A stretch of 27,731 bases of DNA from JBOGED01 sp050743625 (GCA_050743625.1 JBOGED010000164.1:1-27731); one strand, 5' to 3'. Positions 1-9,015 are shown, counted from the first letter of the stretch. Program-made: numbers and translations. Notes: a model not told the origin generated them from the letters alone.

Positions 1-1290
1 GATCGGCCCCGTGCTCGGCGTAATGGTGACACGGCTGCCGCGGGGTTCCCTGGAACCCGCGGGGGGATCCGTGCGGATGACCTGGCCCTCTGGCTGATCT
101 GAGGGCTCACCGCCCGCGACACGGGTCTCGAACCCTTCGGTATTCAGGACTTGCTGCGCTTGGAGAAGATCCAACTCTGTGACGTCCGGGACCTCGGCGA
201 TCTCTATCGGGTCGGCACGCTGGAGATCCCAGATCAGGTACACGACGACGCCGAAGAGCGCGATCACCACCAGCGAGAGAAAGATCCAGCCAAGGTTGGG
301 CCCTCGGCGCCGCGGAGGAGCGTAGGAGGGAGCCTCAGCCTGCTGCCCGGGTGCGTAAGGGGGCGCCACAAGCGTGCGACCGTCATTGGCGTAGCTGGAC
401 GCCCGCGTGGTCGCGTACGCGGCGGGCGGTGGGAGCGCGGAGATGCTGAGCCCAGACACGGCCCGGCGGAGGTCGTCGTGCAGCTCTCGCGCGGTCTGAT
501 AGCGGTCGCTGGGATGTTTCGCCATCGCCTTGCGGACCACCGCGTCCAGCTGTGGCGACACCTCTGGATTGAGCCTGGATGGCGGCACCGGGTCTTCCGA
601 CACATGCTTGTACGCCAACGCGACGGCCGAGTCACCCTCGAAGGGGGGGCGGTGCGCGAGCATCTCGTACAGCACGACGCCTAAGGCGTAGATGTCGCTG
701 CGGCGGTCCACCCGCTCGCCCTGAGCCTGCTCGGGCGAGATGTAGGCGGCTGTGCCAAAGACGGTGGCGGTCTGGGTGACGGTCTCGGCGTTCATCGCCC
801 GCGCGATGCCGAAGTCGGCGACCTTCACACGACCGTCGTCGCTCATCATGATGTTGGCGGGTTTCACATCGCGGTGAACGAGCCCCCGCTCGTGCGCGTA
901 GTGAAGGGCGAGCGCGGCCTCCCCGACGATCTCCGCGGCCCGCTCGGGCAACACCTCCTCGACCCGAAGGACATCGCGAAGCGAGCGGCCCCTGACGTAC
1001 TCCATGACGATGAAGGGCCGGCCGTCCGAGTCCCCCGTGTCGTAGACCGCCACCACATTGGGGTGATTGAGGGAGGCCGCGGCCTGCGCCTCGCGACGGA
1101 ACCGCGCCAGGAAGGACGGGTCGGTGGCGTAGCGGGCGTGAAGCATCTTCGCGGCGACCTGACGGTCGAGGATCTGGTCGAACGCGAGCTCTACGTCAGC
1201 CATACCGCCCTGGCCCAGCAGCCCCTGGAGGACGTATCTCCCCGCGAGCACGCGCCTTGGCTGACCGTCGAGCGCAGTGTTCTTGTCCAT
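1..1290 (-). CDS. pknB: Ser/Thr protein kinase with PASTA domain, PknB-type (C-terminus beyond the window)
   Basis: Membrane Ser/Thr kinase that senses cell-wall fragments and phosphorylates division and wall-synthesis proteins. The 430 residues visible begin with a kinase domain (about 15-280): glycine loop GQGG, catalytic HRDVKPANIM, metal-binding DFG, and SPEQ in the activation segment. A linker rich in Pro and Ala follows, then one membrane helix near residue 350 (GWIFLSLVVIALFGVVVYLI) and the start of a first extracellular PASTA repeat (VPDVTELDLLQAQQVL). The frame is open at base 1, so further PASTA repeats are expected outside the window. The gene is last in the fhaA-to-pknB run, 57 bp after pbpA. 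A separate pknA, present between pbpA and pknB in mycobacteria, is absent here, so one kinase may serve the operon. The PASTA domain favours the name pknB. Confidence 0.93.
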   Translation of the reverse strand, partial: MDKNTALDGQPRRVLAGRYVLQGLLGQGGMADVELAFDQILDRQVAAKMLHARYATDPSFLARFRREAQAAASLNHPNVVAVYDTGDSDGRPFIVMEYVRGRSLRDVLRVEEVLPERAAEIVGEAALALHYAHERGLVHRDVKPANIMMSDDGRVKVADFGIARAMNAETVTQTATVFGTAAYISPEQAQGERVDRRSDIYALGVVLYEMLAHRPPFEGDSAVALAYKHVSEDPVPPSRLNPEVSPQLDAVVRKAMAKHPSDRYQTARELHDDLRRAVSGLSISALPPPAAYATTRASSYANDGRTLVAPPYAPGQQAEAPSYAPPRRRGPNLGWIFLSLVVIALFGVVVYLIWDLQRADPIEIAEVPDVTELDLLQAQQVLNTEGFETRVAGGEPSDQPEGQVIRTDPPAGSREPRGSRVTITPSTGPI

Positions 1291-1347
1291 ATTGGTCACT
1301 TCCTAAAACCCATGTCTGAAGGCCCTTCCCGCAACCGTGGCTCGTGC

Positions 1348-2838
1348 CTACTCCCCCTCGGTGGCCGCGAGCGCCGCTTCCATGACCGCCCGCGCGATCG
1401 GAGCGGCGAGCCGTCCCCCAGTCGCCTCGTCTCCAACGCCGCCGCCGTTCTCCACTACGACGGCTACGGCGACCCGAGGGTTGTCAGCGGGCGCGAAACC
1501 GACGAACCACACCGTCGGGGCACGTCCCTCGCCGGTCTGGGCCGTGCCCGTCTTGCCGGCCACCGTCACCCCCGGAATGGCTGCTCCACGGCCCGTGCCG
1601 CGCTCGACTACTCCCACCATCATGTCTTGGAGTAGTCGCGCGTTCTGGGGTGACAGCGCTTGCGGGCTCCCACCTGAAAGCTCGAGAGGCCGAGCCGGAA
1701 ACTGGCGCACCGACCTGCCCGCGAAGTCCTGGACACGATTGACGACTCTGGGCGTCATGACCAGACCGTCGTTCCCGATCGTCCCCGCAATCATGGCCAT
1801 CTCCAGTGGAGTCACCTGGACATCCCGCTGACCGATCGCGCTCTGCGCGGTGGCGGGTGGGTCCAGCTCTTTGGGAATCCGGCTTGGCACGTACGGCAGC
1901 TGGAACTCCCACTCGCGGTTCAAGCCGAACCGCTCTGCCTGGGCGACCAGCGCGTCGGCGCCGAGCATCAGGCCCAGCTGCGCGAAGGTCGTGTTGCAGC
2001 TGACCACCAACGCCTGCGCAAGCGTGATCGCGTTACCCCCATTACAGGTGCCGCCACCGAAGTTTCCGATGTCCGCGGTGGTCTGCGGGATGTCGGCGAC
2101 GGTCGGGTCGGCGAAGGTGGTCGCCGGCGACATCCCTTGCTCTAGCGCTGCCGCCGCGGTGACCAGCTTAAATGTCGACCCCGGTGGATATAGCTCTTGG
2201 GTCGCACGGTTGCGCAACGTCTTCTCCGTGCTTGTGCTCAACCGCTGCCAGGCGGTTTGGGTCGCGCCGAGGTCGTGGCTGGACAGCGCGTTTGGGTCGT
2301 AGCTTGGGTAGGACCACAGCGCGAGGACCTCACCAGTCTGAGGGTTCAGCGCCGCGACGGCGCCCTTGCGCGGGCCGAGCGCTTCCCGGGCGGTCCGCTG
2401 CACGTCGGCTTGCAAGCTCGTGATCAGGTTGTCCCCGGGCCGCTCCCGGCCGTCGAGAAGGTTGCCGAGGATGCGCTCGAACTGGGTGGAGTCCCGGCCG
2501 AGAAGAGCGCTGTTGAACTCCTGCTCCATCTGGGCGCGCCCGAACAGGAAGGAGTAGTACCCGGTGATGTGCGCCCACAGCTCTCCCTCGGGGTACTGCC
2601 TGAGGTACCTCAGCTCGTCGGTGGTCTCGACCGAGAGCGCGATCTCACGCTCCTGTGTCCCGGACCCCACGACGATGAGGCCGCGCTTGATCCCGTACTC
2701 GCGCAAGATCTGGCGGCGATTGAGCGGGTTGTCGGCCAGGTCGGCGGCGCGGATCACCTGGATGTAGTTAAGGTTGACGAACAGCGCGCCGAACAGCACG
2801 AACATCACGCCGGCGACCCGCCTGATCTGGCGACTCAC
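1348..2838 (-). CDS. pbpA: Class B penicillin-binding protein PbpA (peptidoglycan transpeptidase)
   Basis: Cross-links peptidoglycan outside the membrane, in partnership with the SEDS glycosyltransferase encoded just upstream. 496 residues, the usual PbpA length. One N-terminal membrane anchor (about 8-27), a dimerisation region, then a transpeptidase domain with all three active-site motifs: STFK (Ser221 and Lys224), SCN (280-282) and KTGT (429-432). A longer ORF is open upstream, but the true start is the GTG at 2838, giving VSRQIRR. It overlaps the rodA stop as GTGA, and the extra upstream codons would read through rodA in another frame. The overlap implies translational coupling with rodA. 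Nothing is degraded. Confidence 0.95.
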   Translation of the reverse strand: MSRQIRRVAGVMFVLFGALFVNLNYIQVIRAADLADNPLNRRQILREYGIKRGLIVVGSGTQEREIALSVETTDELRYLRQYPEGELWAHITGYYSFLFGRAQMEQEFNSALLGRDSTQFERILGNLLDGRERPGDNLITSLQADVQRTAREALGPRKGAVAALNPQTGEVLALWSYPSYDPNALSSHDLGATQTAWQRLSTSTEKTLRNRATQELYPPGSTFKLVTAAAALEQGMSPATTFADPTVADIPQTTADIGNFGGGTCNGGNAITLAQALVVSCNTTFAQLGLMLGADALVAQAERFGLNREWEFQLPYVPSRIPKELDPPATAQSAIGQRDVQVTPLEMAMIAGTIGNDGLVMTPRVVNRVQDFAGRSVRQFPARPLELSGGSPQALSPQNARLLQDMMVGVVERGTGRGAAIPGVTVAGKTGTAQTGEGRAPTVWFVGFAPADNPRVAVAVVVENGGGVGDEATGGRLAAPIARAVMEAALAATEGE

Positions 2839-4169
2839 GAGGTGACCTCGGGCCTTGATTCCGCATCTGAGGACACACGCAGCAGCAAGGCCACCAGCAC
2901 GTAGTTCGCGAGCAATGACGACCCGCCGTATGACAGGAAGGGCAGCGTCAGGCCGGTCAGTGGGATCAGGCGGGTGACTCCCCCGATGATCACGAACACC
3001 TGAAGCGCGAACACGCTGACCAGGCCGGCGATCAGCAACGTCCCGAACTCGTCCCGCGCGTTCATCGCCACGCGATAGCCCCGACCGACGAAGATGAAAT
3101 AGCACAGGAGTAACGCCGTGAGGCCGATCAGACCCAGCTCCTCACCGAAGGCGGAGAAGATGAAGTCGGTCTGGACGTCCGGGATCGACTGCGGCCGGCC
3201 CTGTCCCCACCCCACTCCCGCGATCCCCCCACTGCCGAGCGCGAACATGGACTGCACTGGCTGGAAGGCGGCATCGTTCGCCTGTGGCCATGGGTTCAGC
3301 CAGATCGAGATCCGCTGCTGCACGTGGGCGAAGGCTGACCAGGCGAAGAACGCCCCGGCACCGAACAGCCCGATCCCCGCGAAGACATAGGCGAGGCGGG
3401 ACGTCGCCACGTAGAGCAGCACCACGAAGATGCCGAAGAAGAGCAGTGACAGGCCGAGGTCCTTCTCGAACACCAAGACGGCGAGGCTCACGAACCAAGC
3501 GGTCGCAATCGGTGCGAACGCGCGTGCGGGCGGCACATGCAGGGGACCGATGCGGCTGGTGGCGACGGACAGCAGCGGGCGTTTCTCCGCCAGGTAGCTG
3601 GCGAAGAAGGCGACGATTCCCAGCTTGGCGAACTCCCCTGGCTGCAGATGCGCGACACCGAGGTCCAACCAGATCCTGGCGCCGCGGATCTCCTGCCCGA
3701 CACCGGGAACCAGCGGGAGGAGCAATAAGACGAGTGACGCGGCGCCGATCAGGTACCGGTACCGGTCGAGCACCCGGTAGTCCCGGACGAGCGCCAGCGT
3801 CACGCAAAACGCGGCGACCCCGACGACCGTCCATACCGTTTGCAGCGGCGCGAGTGCGGTGTGCTCGGCGTCCTCGGCCGCCAGCGCGAAGTCGATACGC
3901 CGCACCATCACCAGGCCAAGACCGTTCAGCAGGAAGGCGAGTGGCAGGAGCAGCGGGTCCGCCCCCGTGGCCAACCGGCGCGTCATGAGGTGCCCGGCCA
4001 GCGCCAAGGCCGCGAGCGCGCCGCCATATGGCAGGAGCCCCGCGGGCACCACCCGGCTTACCGTCAGCCCGACAAGGGCATACGCGCTCAGGGTGACGAT
4101 GATCGCGAGCACGAGCAGGCCGAGCTCGGTATTCGCCCTCTGCCGGAGGTACGCGGGGGTGCTCATCAC
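2835..4169 (-). CDS. rodA: SEDS-family peptidoglycan glycosyltransferase RodA/FtsW
   Basis: Polytopic membrane enzyme that polymerises lipid II into glycan strands. 444 residues with about ten hydrophobic segments. The conserved SEDS C-terminal block is present (GLTLPFLSYGGSS), as is GVGWGQGRPQSIPDVQTDFIFSAFGEE in the extracellular loop region, given here only as a landmark near residues 315-345. Adjacent to pbpA, matching the RodA-PbpA pair of other actinobacteria, so rodA is preferred over ftsW, whose gene normally lies in the dcw cluster. The start is GTG at 4169 or ATG at 4166. Both overlap the pstP stop (GTGATG), so translation is coupled to pstP. The 3' end overlaps pbpA by four bases. 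Confidence 0.94.
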   Translation of the reverse strand: MMSTPAYLRQRANTELGLLVLAIIVTLSAYALVGLTVSRVVPAGLLPYGGALAALALAGHLMTRRLATGADPLLLPLAFLLNGLGLVMVRRIDFALAAEDAEHTALAPLQTVWTVVGVAAFCVTLALVRDYRVLDRYRYLIGAASLVLLLLPLVPGVGQEIRGARIWLDLGVAHLQPGEFAKLGIVAFFASYLAEKRPLLSVATSRIGPLHVPPARAFAPIATAWFVSLAVLVFEKDLGLSLLFFGIFVVLLYVATSRLAYVFAGIGLFGAGAFFAWSAFAHVQQRISIWLNPWPQANDAAFQPVQSMFALGSGGIAGVGWGQGRPQSIPDVQTDFIFSAFGEELGLIGLTALLLCYFIFVGRGYRVAMNARDEFGTLLIAGLVSVFALQVFVIIGGVTRLIPLTGLTLPFLSYGGSSLLANYVLVALLLRVSSDAESRPEVTS

Positions 4170-5557
4170 GTGACTGGCGCGGGACCAGGCGCGTCGGGGG
4201 TTCCGGGGGTCGTAGCGGGAGGAGCCGGGGGGATGGGTGGTGCGAGCGGTTGGCTCGCCCGTTGCCGCGCCGCCTCAGCCTCATGCTGAGTCTGGAGGGC
4301 ACGTGGCATAAGCGTCTCGTGGATGTACCGCTCCGCGGCGGCGACATCCTCCATCGGGATGCCTTCGCGCAGGCCGGCCTGCCAAGACCCTGGCAGGTCG
4401 CTCATCCGGACGCTGGTACGTTCGACGATACGGTTGAGGGGAAATCTGCCGATCTGTTGCCGGAGGCCTTGGAAAATCGCGATAGTCCCGAGATCGTCGT
4501 TGCCGACGAAGTACGCACGCGACACGACCGCATACGCGCCCGCGACCACGAGACCCAACACCAGGAGCGCTCCCAGCGCCGCCACGATGATGCGCCGCGA
4601 GCGGCTAGCCAAGGTCCTCGCGGGAAGCTCCGCGCCCTGAGGGCCGCCATAGTGCCCGAACTTGCGCGCGTCGAACTCTTCCGTCTCTTGGGTGCGGGTG
4701 CGGATCTGCGTCACCGGTCCCGCGGAAGCGCTCGCGGCCACGGGCGCGCCGGGAGAACCGAGGTCCTGCGTATCCCCCGAGCGGGCCTGTGACCTCGCCG
4801 CGACGTCCTCTGGCAGCCCACCCTCGACGCGCAGGAGCACGACCGTGATGTTATCGGGCCCACCGGCCGCGTTCGCCGCGTCGATCAGCGCCTGGCAGGC
4901 CTCGGCGCCATCGGAGAGATGCGAGAGGATCCCGGTGATCTCCTCCTCTTTGACAGGCCCGGTCAGGCCGTCCGAGCAGATGAGGATCTGATCGCCGGGC
5001 AGCATCTCCAGCGGCGGTAGCGTCTCGACCTCTACCGATCGGTCCACCCCAATCGCGCGCGTGATCACGCTGCGCTGCGGATGAGTGTCGGCCTCGTCGC
5101 TCGACAGGCGGCCCTCATCAATCAGCTGCTGCACGAGCGTGTGATCGGTGGTGAGCTGGCTGATCGGCTCGCCCGATCGCAGTAGGTACGCGCGGCTGTC
5201 ACCGACGTGCGCGAGGTGGAAGCGACCGTCCCGCACCAGGACGGCGGTCAGGGTCGTGCCCATGCCTCGTAGCTCGACGGCGGCGGCCGCCTTCTCGAAG
5301 ACAGAGTCGTTCGCGGCGATGACGGCCTCGGTAAGTGCTGCCTTGGCCTCGTCGGGTGTGGGGAACTGAATGCCGTCCAGCTTGGCGATGGGCTCCAACG
5401 CGGTCGCTGAGGCGACCTCACCTGCCTGATGCCCACCCATGCCGTCAGCAACCGCGAAGGCGGTCGTGCCATGGAAGAGGCTGTCCTCGTTGCCTTCCCT
5501 GACCATGCCGACGCTCGTGGCCGACCAGGCGTGAACTCTTTGCTCTTGCCGCATCAT
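4166..5557 (-). CDS. pstP: PP2C-family Ser/Thr protein phosphatase PstP
   Basis: Metal-dependent phosphatase that reverses phosphorylation by PknB-type kinases. 463 residues. The PP2C domain (about 8-240) shows REGNEDS, the metal-binding DGMGG at 38-42, GDSRAYL, ICSDGL and GGPDNIT. A linker follows, then one membrane helix (about 325-345, AALGALLVLGLVVAGAYAVV), an extracytoplasmic segment of about 100 residues and a Pro/Ala-rich tail. The architecture equals mycobacterial PstP. The start is the first of two tandem ATGs (5557). It overlaps the fhaB stop as ATGA, and the 3' end overlaps rodA, so it is coupled on both sides. Confidence 0.95.
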   Translation of the reverse strand: MMRQEQRVHAWSATSVGMVREGNEDSLFHGTTAFAVADGMGGHQAGEVASATALEPIAKLDGIQFPTPDEAKAALTEAVIAANDSVFEKAAAAVELRGMGTTLTAVLVRDGRFHLAHVGDSRAYLLRSGEPISQLTTDHTLVQQLIDEGRLSSDEADTHPQRSVITRAIGVDRSVEVETLPPLEMLPGDQILICSDGLTGPVKEEEITGILSHLSDGAEACQALIDAANAAGGPDNITVVLLRVEGGLPEDVAARSQARSGDTQDLGSPGAPVAASASAGPVTQIRTRTQETEEFDARKFGHYGGPQGAELPARTLASRSRRIIVAALGALLVLGLVVAGAYAVVSRAYFVGNDDLGTIAIFQGLRQQIGRFPLNRIVERTSVRMSDLPGSWQAGLREGIPMEDVAAAERYIHETLMPRALQTQHEAEAARQRASQPLAPPIPPAPPATTPGTPDAPGPAPVT

Positions 5558-6018
5558 TTCCGTACCTCGACGATCGTCTTTCCGATCCCGAGCTGGTCGC
5601 CAGCCGCGATCGGCGTCGGCGAGGTCACCTTCACGCGGTTGAGGAAGGTGCCGTTTGTCGATCCGAGGTCCTCGACCATCCAGTCCCGCCCGTCATGGAA
5701 CACGTGCGCGTGCCGGTCGCTCACATATGGGTCCTGAAGGATCACCGTCGCGGGGCCGGTTCGCCCAAAGGTCACTTTCCCACCCCCGTTCAGTGAGATG
5801 ACCTTCGGCCGGCTGTCGGGAAGGTGAATCACCAGCTCACCAGGCGCTCGCCTCGGTCGGTCGCGCGGCGCTTGCTTCGGCGGCGGCCTGACATGAGCGC
5901 GTGAGGTGGACGGCGCTGTGCGGAGGTCGCGCATCACGGCCCGGACCGCTCTGGCCACGAACACGTAGAGCAGGAGCAGGAACAGGCCCTGCAAGAGCGT
6001 GATGACGATAGGAGGCAC
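5554..6018 (-). CDS. fhaB: FHA-domain membrane protein FhaB (FipA-like)
   Basis: Phosphothreonine-reading adaptor that links the Ser/Thr kinases to division and wall synthesis. 154 residues. The N-terminal hydrophobic helix (about 4-24, ITLLQGLFLLLLYVFVARAV) anchors it. A basic, Pro-rich linker precedes the FHA domain (about 75-150), which has the signature residues VTFGR, SDRHAHV and DLGSTNGTFLN. It lies 12 bp downstream of fhaA and overlaps pstP by four bases (ATGA). Size and domain order match FhaB of mycobacteria and Streptomyces. Confidence 0.94.
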   Translation of the reverse strand: MPPIVITLLQGLFLLLLYVFVARAVRAVMRDLRTAPSTSRAHVRPPPKQAPRDRPRRAPGELVIHLPDSRPKVISLNGGGKVTFGRTGPATVILQDPYVSDRHAHVFHDGRDWMVEDLGSTNGTFLNRVKVTSPTPIAAGDQLGIGKTIVEVRK

Positions 6019-6030
6019 CTGGCGTCCCCT

Positions 6031-6828
6031 CTATGTCCCACGCGCGCGGGCTCCGCCCTCACGCGGCGATCCCCGCCCGTCGGCGGAGCCCCCGGCCTCA
6101 CCCTGCGAGAAGGCAAGCTTGACACCGCCGAGGTCGAGATGGTCGCCATCGCGTAGCTCAGTCTGGCTGACTTGGTCGCCGTTCACCCGTACTCCGTTCG
6201 TGGACCCGAGGTCCTCTACCATCCACCGATCGCCCTTTCGCAAGACGCGTGCGTGCCGTCGGGAGACGGAGGGATCGTCCAGCGTGACGTCGCATTCAGG
6301 CAGCCTCCCGATCGTCGTCGTGCCTGACAGCGCGAACCGCGCGCCGGCACTAGGACCCGCCAAGACCTGGAGCGTGCCGGCATGGGGTTGGCCTGCCTGC
6401 GCATGCATGGCTGACGTCGCGGCCTGGTCGCCGGCTGGGCTCGGTTGGTCCGCGACCCGGCCCGCCTCCGCTTTTCCACGTAGCTCGTACGTGCCGACGC
6501 GCACCGTGGGGGCGGCCTCCAGCTCGATCCTCACTGGCCCCTTCGTCTGCCAACCACGGTCCTGCGCCGTCCGCCGCACGACGTCGGCCAGCTCACGGGC
6601 CAGCGAGTCGCTGAACCCGTCGAAGCGCTGCACGTCCTCGGCGGCGAGTGTGAACCGGTACACGTTGGGAATGAAGACGCCCTCCACGCCAACCTGCTGG
6701 TAGTTGGCGGCGTAACGCTGCAAAGCCTTGGCCAGCTCGACCGGCTGAAGCCCCGAGCGGAACGCCCGCGCGAAAAAGCCTTCGACAGCGCTCTCTAGGC
6801 GCTTCTCGAAGTCACGAAGGATGCTCAT
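6031..6828 (-). CDS. fhaA: FHA-domain protein FhaA with DUF3662 N-terminal domain
   Basis: Cytoplasmic phosphothreonine-binding adaptor; in mycobacteria it binds phosphorylated MviN and tempers peptidoglycan synthesis. 265 residues, shorter than the mycobacterial protein because the linker is short. The N-terminal DUF3662 domain starts at residue 1 (MSILRDFEKRLESAVEG, then QPVELAKAL) and ends near 115. A Gln/Ala-rich linker follows. The FHA domain (about 152-245) has TTIGR, SVSRRHARV and DLGSTNGVRVNG. It is the first gene of the operon; its ATG at 6828 is preceded by a 214-bp intergenic stretch shared with the divergent tRNA. Possible -10 on the minus strand: TACAAT, 6912-6907. Confidence 0.93.
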   Translation of the reverse strand: MSILRDFEKRLESAVEGFFARAFRSGLQPVELAKALQRYAANYQQVGVEGVFIPNVYRFTLAAEDVQRFDGFSDSLARELADVVRRTAQDRGWQTKGPVRIELEAAPTVRVGTYELRGKAEAGRVADQPSPAGDQAATSAMHAQAGQPHAGTLQVLAGPSAGARFALSGTTTIGRLPECDVTLDDPSVSRRHARVLRKGDRWMVEDLGSTNGVRVNGDQVSQTELRDGDHLDLGGVKLAFSQGEAGGSADGRGSPREGGARARGT

Positions 6829-7011
6829 CGGGGGATCGCGCGCTCCTACGGCGGCTCGCGGACAGAGATCAATCGAAAAGTCTAGAGGTCATCGCGCTGA
6901 GCGCAGATTGTACGACCGGGAAGCCGGCCTCCGGCGCGGTCGCGTAAGCAGCTTCCGGCGCAACTCCCTCGTCCCTGACCATGCCGGTCAGTCTCGCACC
7001 TCAGCCGCTGC

Positions 7012-7017
7012 TACACT
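7012..7017 (+). promoter_or_regulatory. Probable -10 box of the tRNA-Leu promoter
   Basis: TACACT, preceded by TGC as in an extended -10 element, 25 bp before the mature tRNA 5' end. No convincing -35 box is visible. Position and spacing fit a short tRNA leader. Inference only. Confidence 0.4.
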
Positions 7018-7042
7018 CTGGCGGTCCCTTCCAGGACGCCAC

Positions 7043-7126
<84 letters not shown>

Positions 7127-7174
7127 CACAAACCTGCAGGTCAATAGATAACTGTCTGGAAAAAATGGGCAGGC

Positions 7175-7195
7175 GGTTGCCCACCGGTTGCCCAC
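7175..7195 (+). repeat. Paired 10-mer near attL, candidate integrase arm-type site
   Basis: Two tandem copies of GGTTGCCCAC separated by one base (7175-7184, 7186-7195). The same doublet, with one changed spacer base, occurs at 14150-14170 near attR in the same orientation. Both lie inside the element, 47 bp and 93 bp from the cores. Inferred to bind the integrase N-terminal domain; not proven. Confidence 0.55.
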
Positions 7196-7207
7196 CGATT
7201 TTGGTGA

Positions 7208-8473
7208 CTATCCGGATGGGCGCTCTAAGTCCGCGGCGAGCTGGTCGACGGCCTCGCGCATCTTGCCCATCAGGACCCCGGTGTAGAGGTCGGCGGTCGC
7301 GAGGTCTGACCAGCCGCCCATCTGCTGAACGACGTGAGGGTCTAGTCCTTGCGAAGTGAGCAACGTCTTGGCCGCGTGCCGCAACCGATGCGGATTCATC
7401 AACGGCACTCCCGCCAGCTCGCACAACTGCGCGAGGTCCTTCTGCAGCCAGTACTGACGCACCGGCCGGCCGGCAGGATTGCGAGGCGTCTCGGGCTGCG
7501 TGAACACCAGATCCAGAGGACGGAGACGCCACTCGTCGTCCTCGTCCTGCTCCCACGCCTCGAGCACAAACCAGTCAGGACCAGCCGCCAGCCGCTCCTC
7601 GGCCTGCCGGGCCCGCCAGGCACGCAGCAGCCGGACGACGCTGGCCGGCAACGGGACGGGCCGCTCCTGGTGAGCCTTCGTGTCGTGCAACCGCCAGCCG
7701 TGCTTGTTGACGTAAACCAGGTTGCGCCTGACGATCAACCGGCTCTCGTCGAGCTTGAGCGCGTCCCACTCGATCCCGGTCAGCTCGCCCGGACGCATCG
7801 GGATATGCAACGCGAGCCGGTACAGCGCCTCGAACCGATGCCCCTCCGGCGCCTCGAGCAGCGCTTGCGCCTGCGCAAGCGGCACCTCGTCCTTGCGTCC
7901 CCGCTTCACTGCGGGCACCCGCATGCCGGCGGCCGGGTTGTACTCAAGCAAATCCTCCCGCACGGCGGCGGACAGTCCCGCCTGCAAGGTCTGGTGCACC
8001 TTCTTGCGCATGTCTTTCGAAGCTCCCTCTTGCCGCAGCTCGGCGAGCAAGCTCTTGATCAGCGCCCTACCGGACTGGCGGCCCGTGTCGTCGGCGCGCC
8101 GGTTCATGTCTGCGAGAGGCACCGCACCGAGACGGGGCTTGATGGAGCGGCGGTACAACTTTTCGTAGAACTGGCGAGTCGTCTCGGCCAGGGTGCCGTC
8201 ATCGACGCGGTTGACGCACTCGACCTCGAGCCACCACTCGAAGAACTCCGCGATCGTCGCGACCCTGCGACCGACCGCCTGCTCCACACTGGCTTGCCGC
8301 TGCTCCTCGACCATCTGTTCCAAGGCATCCGCGTGGGCTGCGTCTTGGGTCCGCCCGTAGCCGATGAATCGTTTGCGTTCGTCGCGGGAGCCGGCGCTGA
8401 TGCGGCATTCCCAGGTGCCGTTGTCGAGGCGTCGGAAGGAGCCGGTGCCGCCTCGCGCTTTCTTTGCTGCCAT
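7208..8473 (-). CDS. int: Tyrosine recombinase (site-specific integrase)
   Basis: Catalyses integration into, and probably excision from, the tRNA-Leu site. 421 residues. An N-terminal arm-binding region (about 1-60; WECRISAGSRDERKRFIGYG resembles the AP2-like beta-sheet fold) precedes a SAM-like core-binding domain (about 70-180) and the catalytic domain (about 195-400). Catalytic residues are readable: Arg227 (MRPGEL), His362 and Arg365 (HRLRH), Trp388 in GGWSD, and Tyr397 (DLYTG). The start is the ATG at 8473, chosen over one at 8503 because AAGGAG lies six bases upstream of it. The 3' end faces attL, the standard arrangement. It appears intact. Confidence 0.95.
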   Translation of the reverse strand: MAAKKARGGTGSFRRLDNGTWECRISAGSRDERKRFIGYGRTQDAAHADALEQMVEEQRQASVEQAVGRRVATIAEFFEWWLEVECVNRVDDGTLAETTRQFYEKLYRRSIKPRLGAVPLADMNRRADDTGRQSGRALIKSLLAELRQEGASKDMRKKVHQTLQAGLSAAVREDLLEYNPAAGMRVPAVKRGRKDEVPLAQAQALLEAPEGHRFEALYRLALHIPMRPGELTGIEWDALKLDESRLIVRRNLVYVNKHGWRLHDTKAHQERPVPLPASVVRLLRAWRARQAEERLAAGPDWFVLEAWEQDEDDEWRLRPLDLVFTQPETPRNPAGRPVRQYWLQKDLAQLCELAGVPLMNPHRLRHAAKTLLTSQGLDPHVVQQMGGWSDLATADLYTGVLMGKMREAVDQLAADLERPSG

Positions 8474-8795
8474 GGCAGTCTCCTTGTTGGCGCGTTTCAC
8501 CATCTGGTTGACAGCTCAGGGCGACGTCAACGTAGGCGATCGTCTGCGAACCCAGGTAGTCCAACGCCTGCCGCAGCAGCCCCTCGACCGGGTCCGCCCA
8601 CGGATACACGTCAAGATCAAGCTGCTCCGCGACCTGGTGCGCCGCGTCCACCCGCGCGCGGACGAGCCCGCCCGGGACGCTGACGACCTGGACGTCGCAC
8701 TCACGGGCGTGCAACTGGGCGAAGGCGAAACTACCGGTGAGGCCGGCTGTGACCTCGAAGCCGCCAGCGGTGGACAGGGTCACGGACGCGCTCAC
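8199..8795 (-). CDS. Small hypothetical protein of the element (3' end uncertain)
   Basis: I do not recognise this protein. It starts at a GTG (8795) that overlaps the preceding stop as GTGA, which supports a real coupled start. The first ~107 residues have a normal composition, ending near IAYVDVALS. After that the frame stays open for about 90 Arg-rich residues that read through the start of int in another frame. This looks non-coding, and a neighbouring frame has a TGA right after the VAL codons. A one-base frame error or a real change near 8515-8525 is likely, so the protein probably ends about 8515. Its place just ahead of int is where an xis gene is often found, but no winged-helix Xis pattern is visible. 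Confidence 0.55.
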   Translation of the reverse strand: MSASVTLSTAGGFEVTAGLTGSFAFAQLHARECDVQVVSVPGGLVRARVDAAHQVAEQLDLDVYPWADPVEGLLRQALDYLGSQTIAYVDVALSCQPDGETRQQGDCHGSKESARRHRLLPTPRQRHLGMPHQRRLPRRTQTIHRLRADPRRSPRGCLGTDGRGAAASQCGAGGRSQGRDDRGVLRVVARGRVRQPRR

Positions 8796-8992
8796 GACCC
8801 ACCCCCCGCAACAGCGTCCCGATTCGCGATGATGTCAAATGTCTCCGCCGCGTACTGGTGCGCCCAACAGCCGCACGGATCAATGTGGCCGGATGACTCA
8901 GCGATCAGCCGCAGCGCGTGCCGGAGTGCAGCCAGCTCCAGCTCGCAGTCACGGCTGGCGCCCTCGTCCCGCGCATCGATAGCATCTGCCAT
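8792..8992 (-). CDS. Small Cys-containing hypothetical protein (66 aa)
   Basis: 66 residues, family not recognised. The start is the ATG at 8992, chosen because AGGAGGG ends five bases upstream; an upstream in-frame ATG at 9055 lies within the leader repeat. An N-terminal acidic helix (ELELAALRHALRLIAES) is followed by DPCGCWAHQYAAETFDIIA, a CxC...H cluster that might bind metal. The stop overlaps the next gene's GTG. First gene of the operon leading into int, and preceded by leader repeat 9016-9050. Confidence 0.65.
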   Translation of the reverse strand: MADAIDARDEGASRDCELELAALRHALRLIAESSGHIDPCGCWAHQYAAETFDIIANRDAVAGGGS

Positions 8993-9015
8993 GTCAGCCC
9001 TCCTGTTTAGGGTCT

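Noticed and set aside
7349..8683. 444-codon plus-strand open frame opposite int
   Set aside because: Shadow of the integrase; composition is not protein-like and there is no credible start.
8792..8992. Excisionase (Xis)
   Set aside because: Position is suggestive, but there is no winged-helix or MerR-like pattern; the CxC...H layout fits better with an unknown small metal-binding protein.
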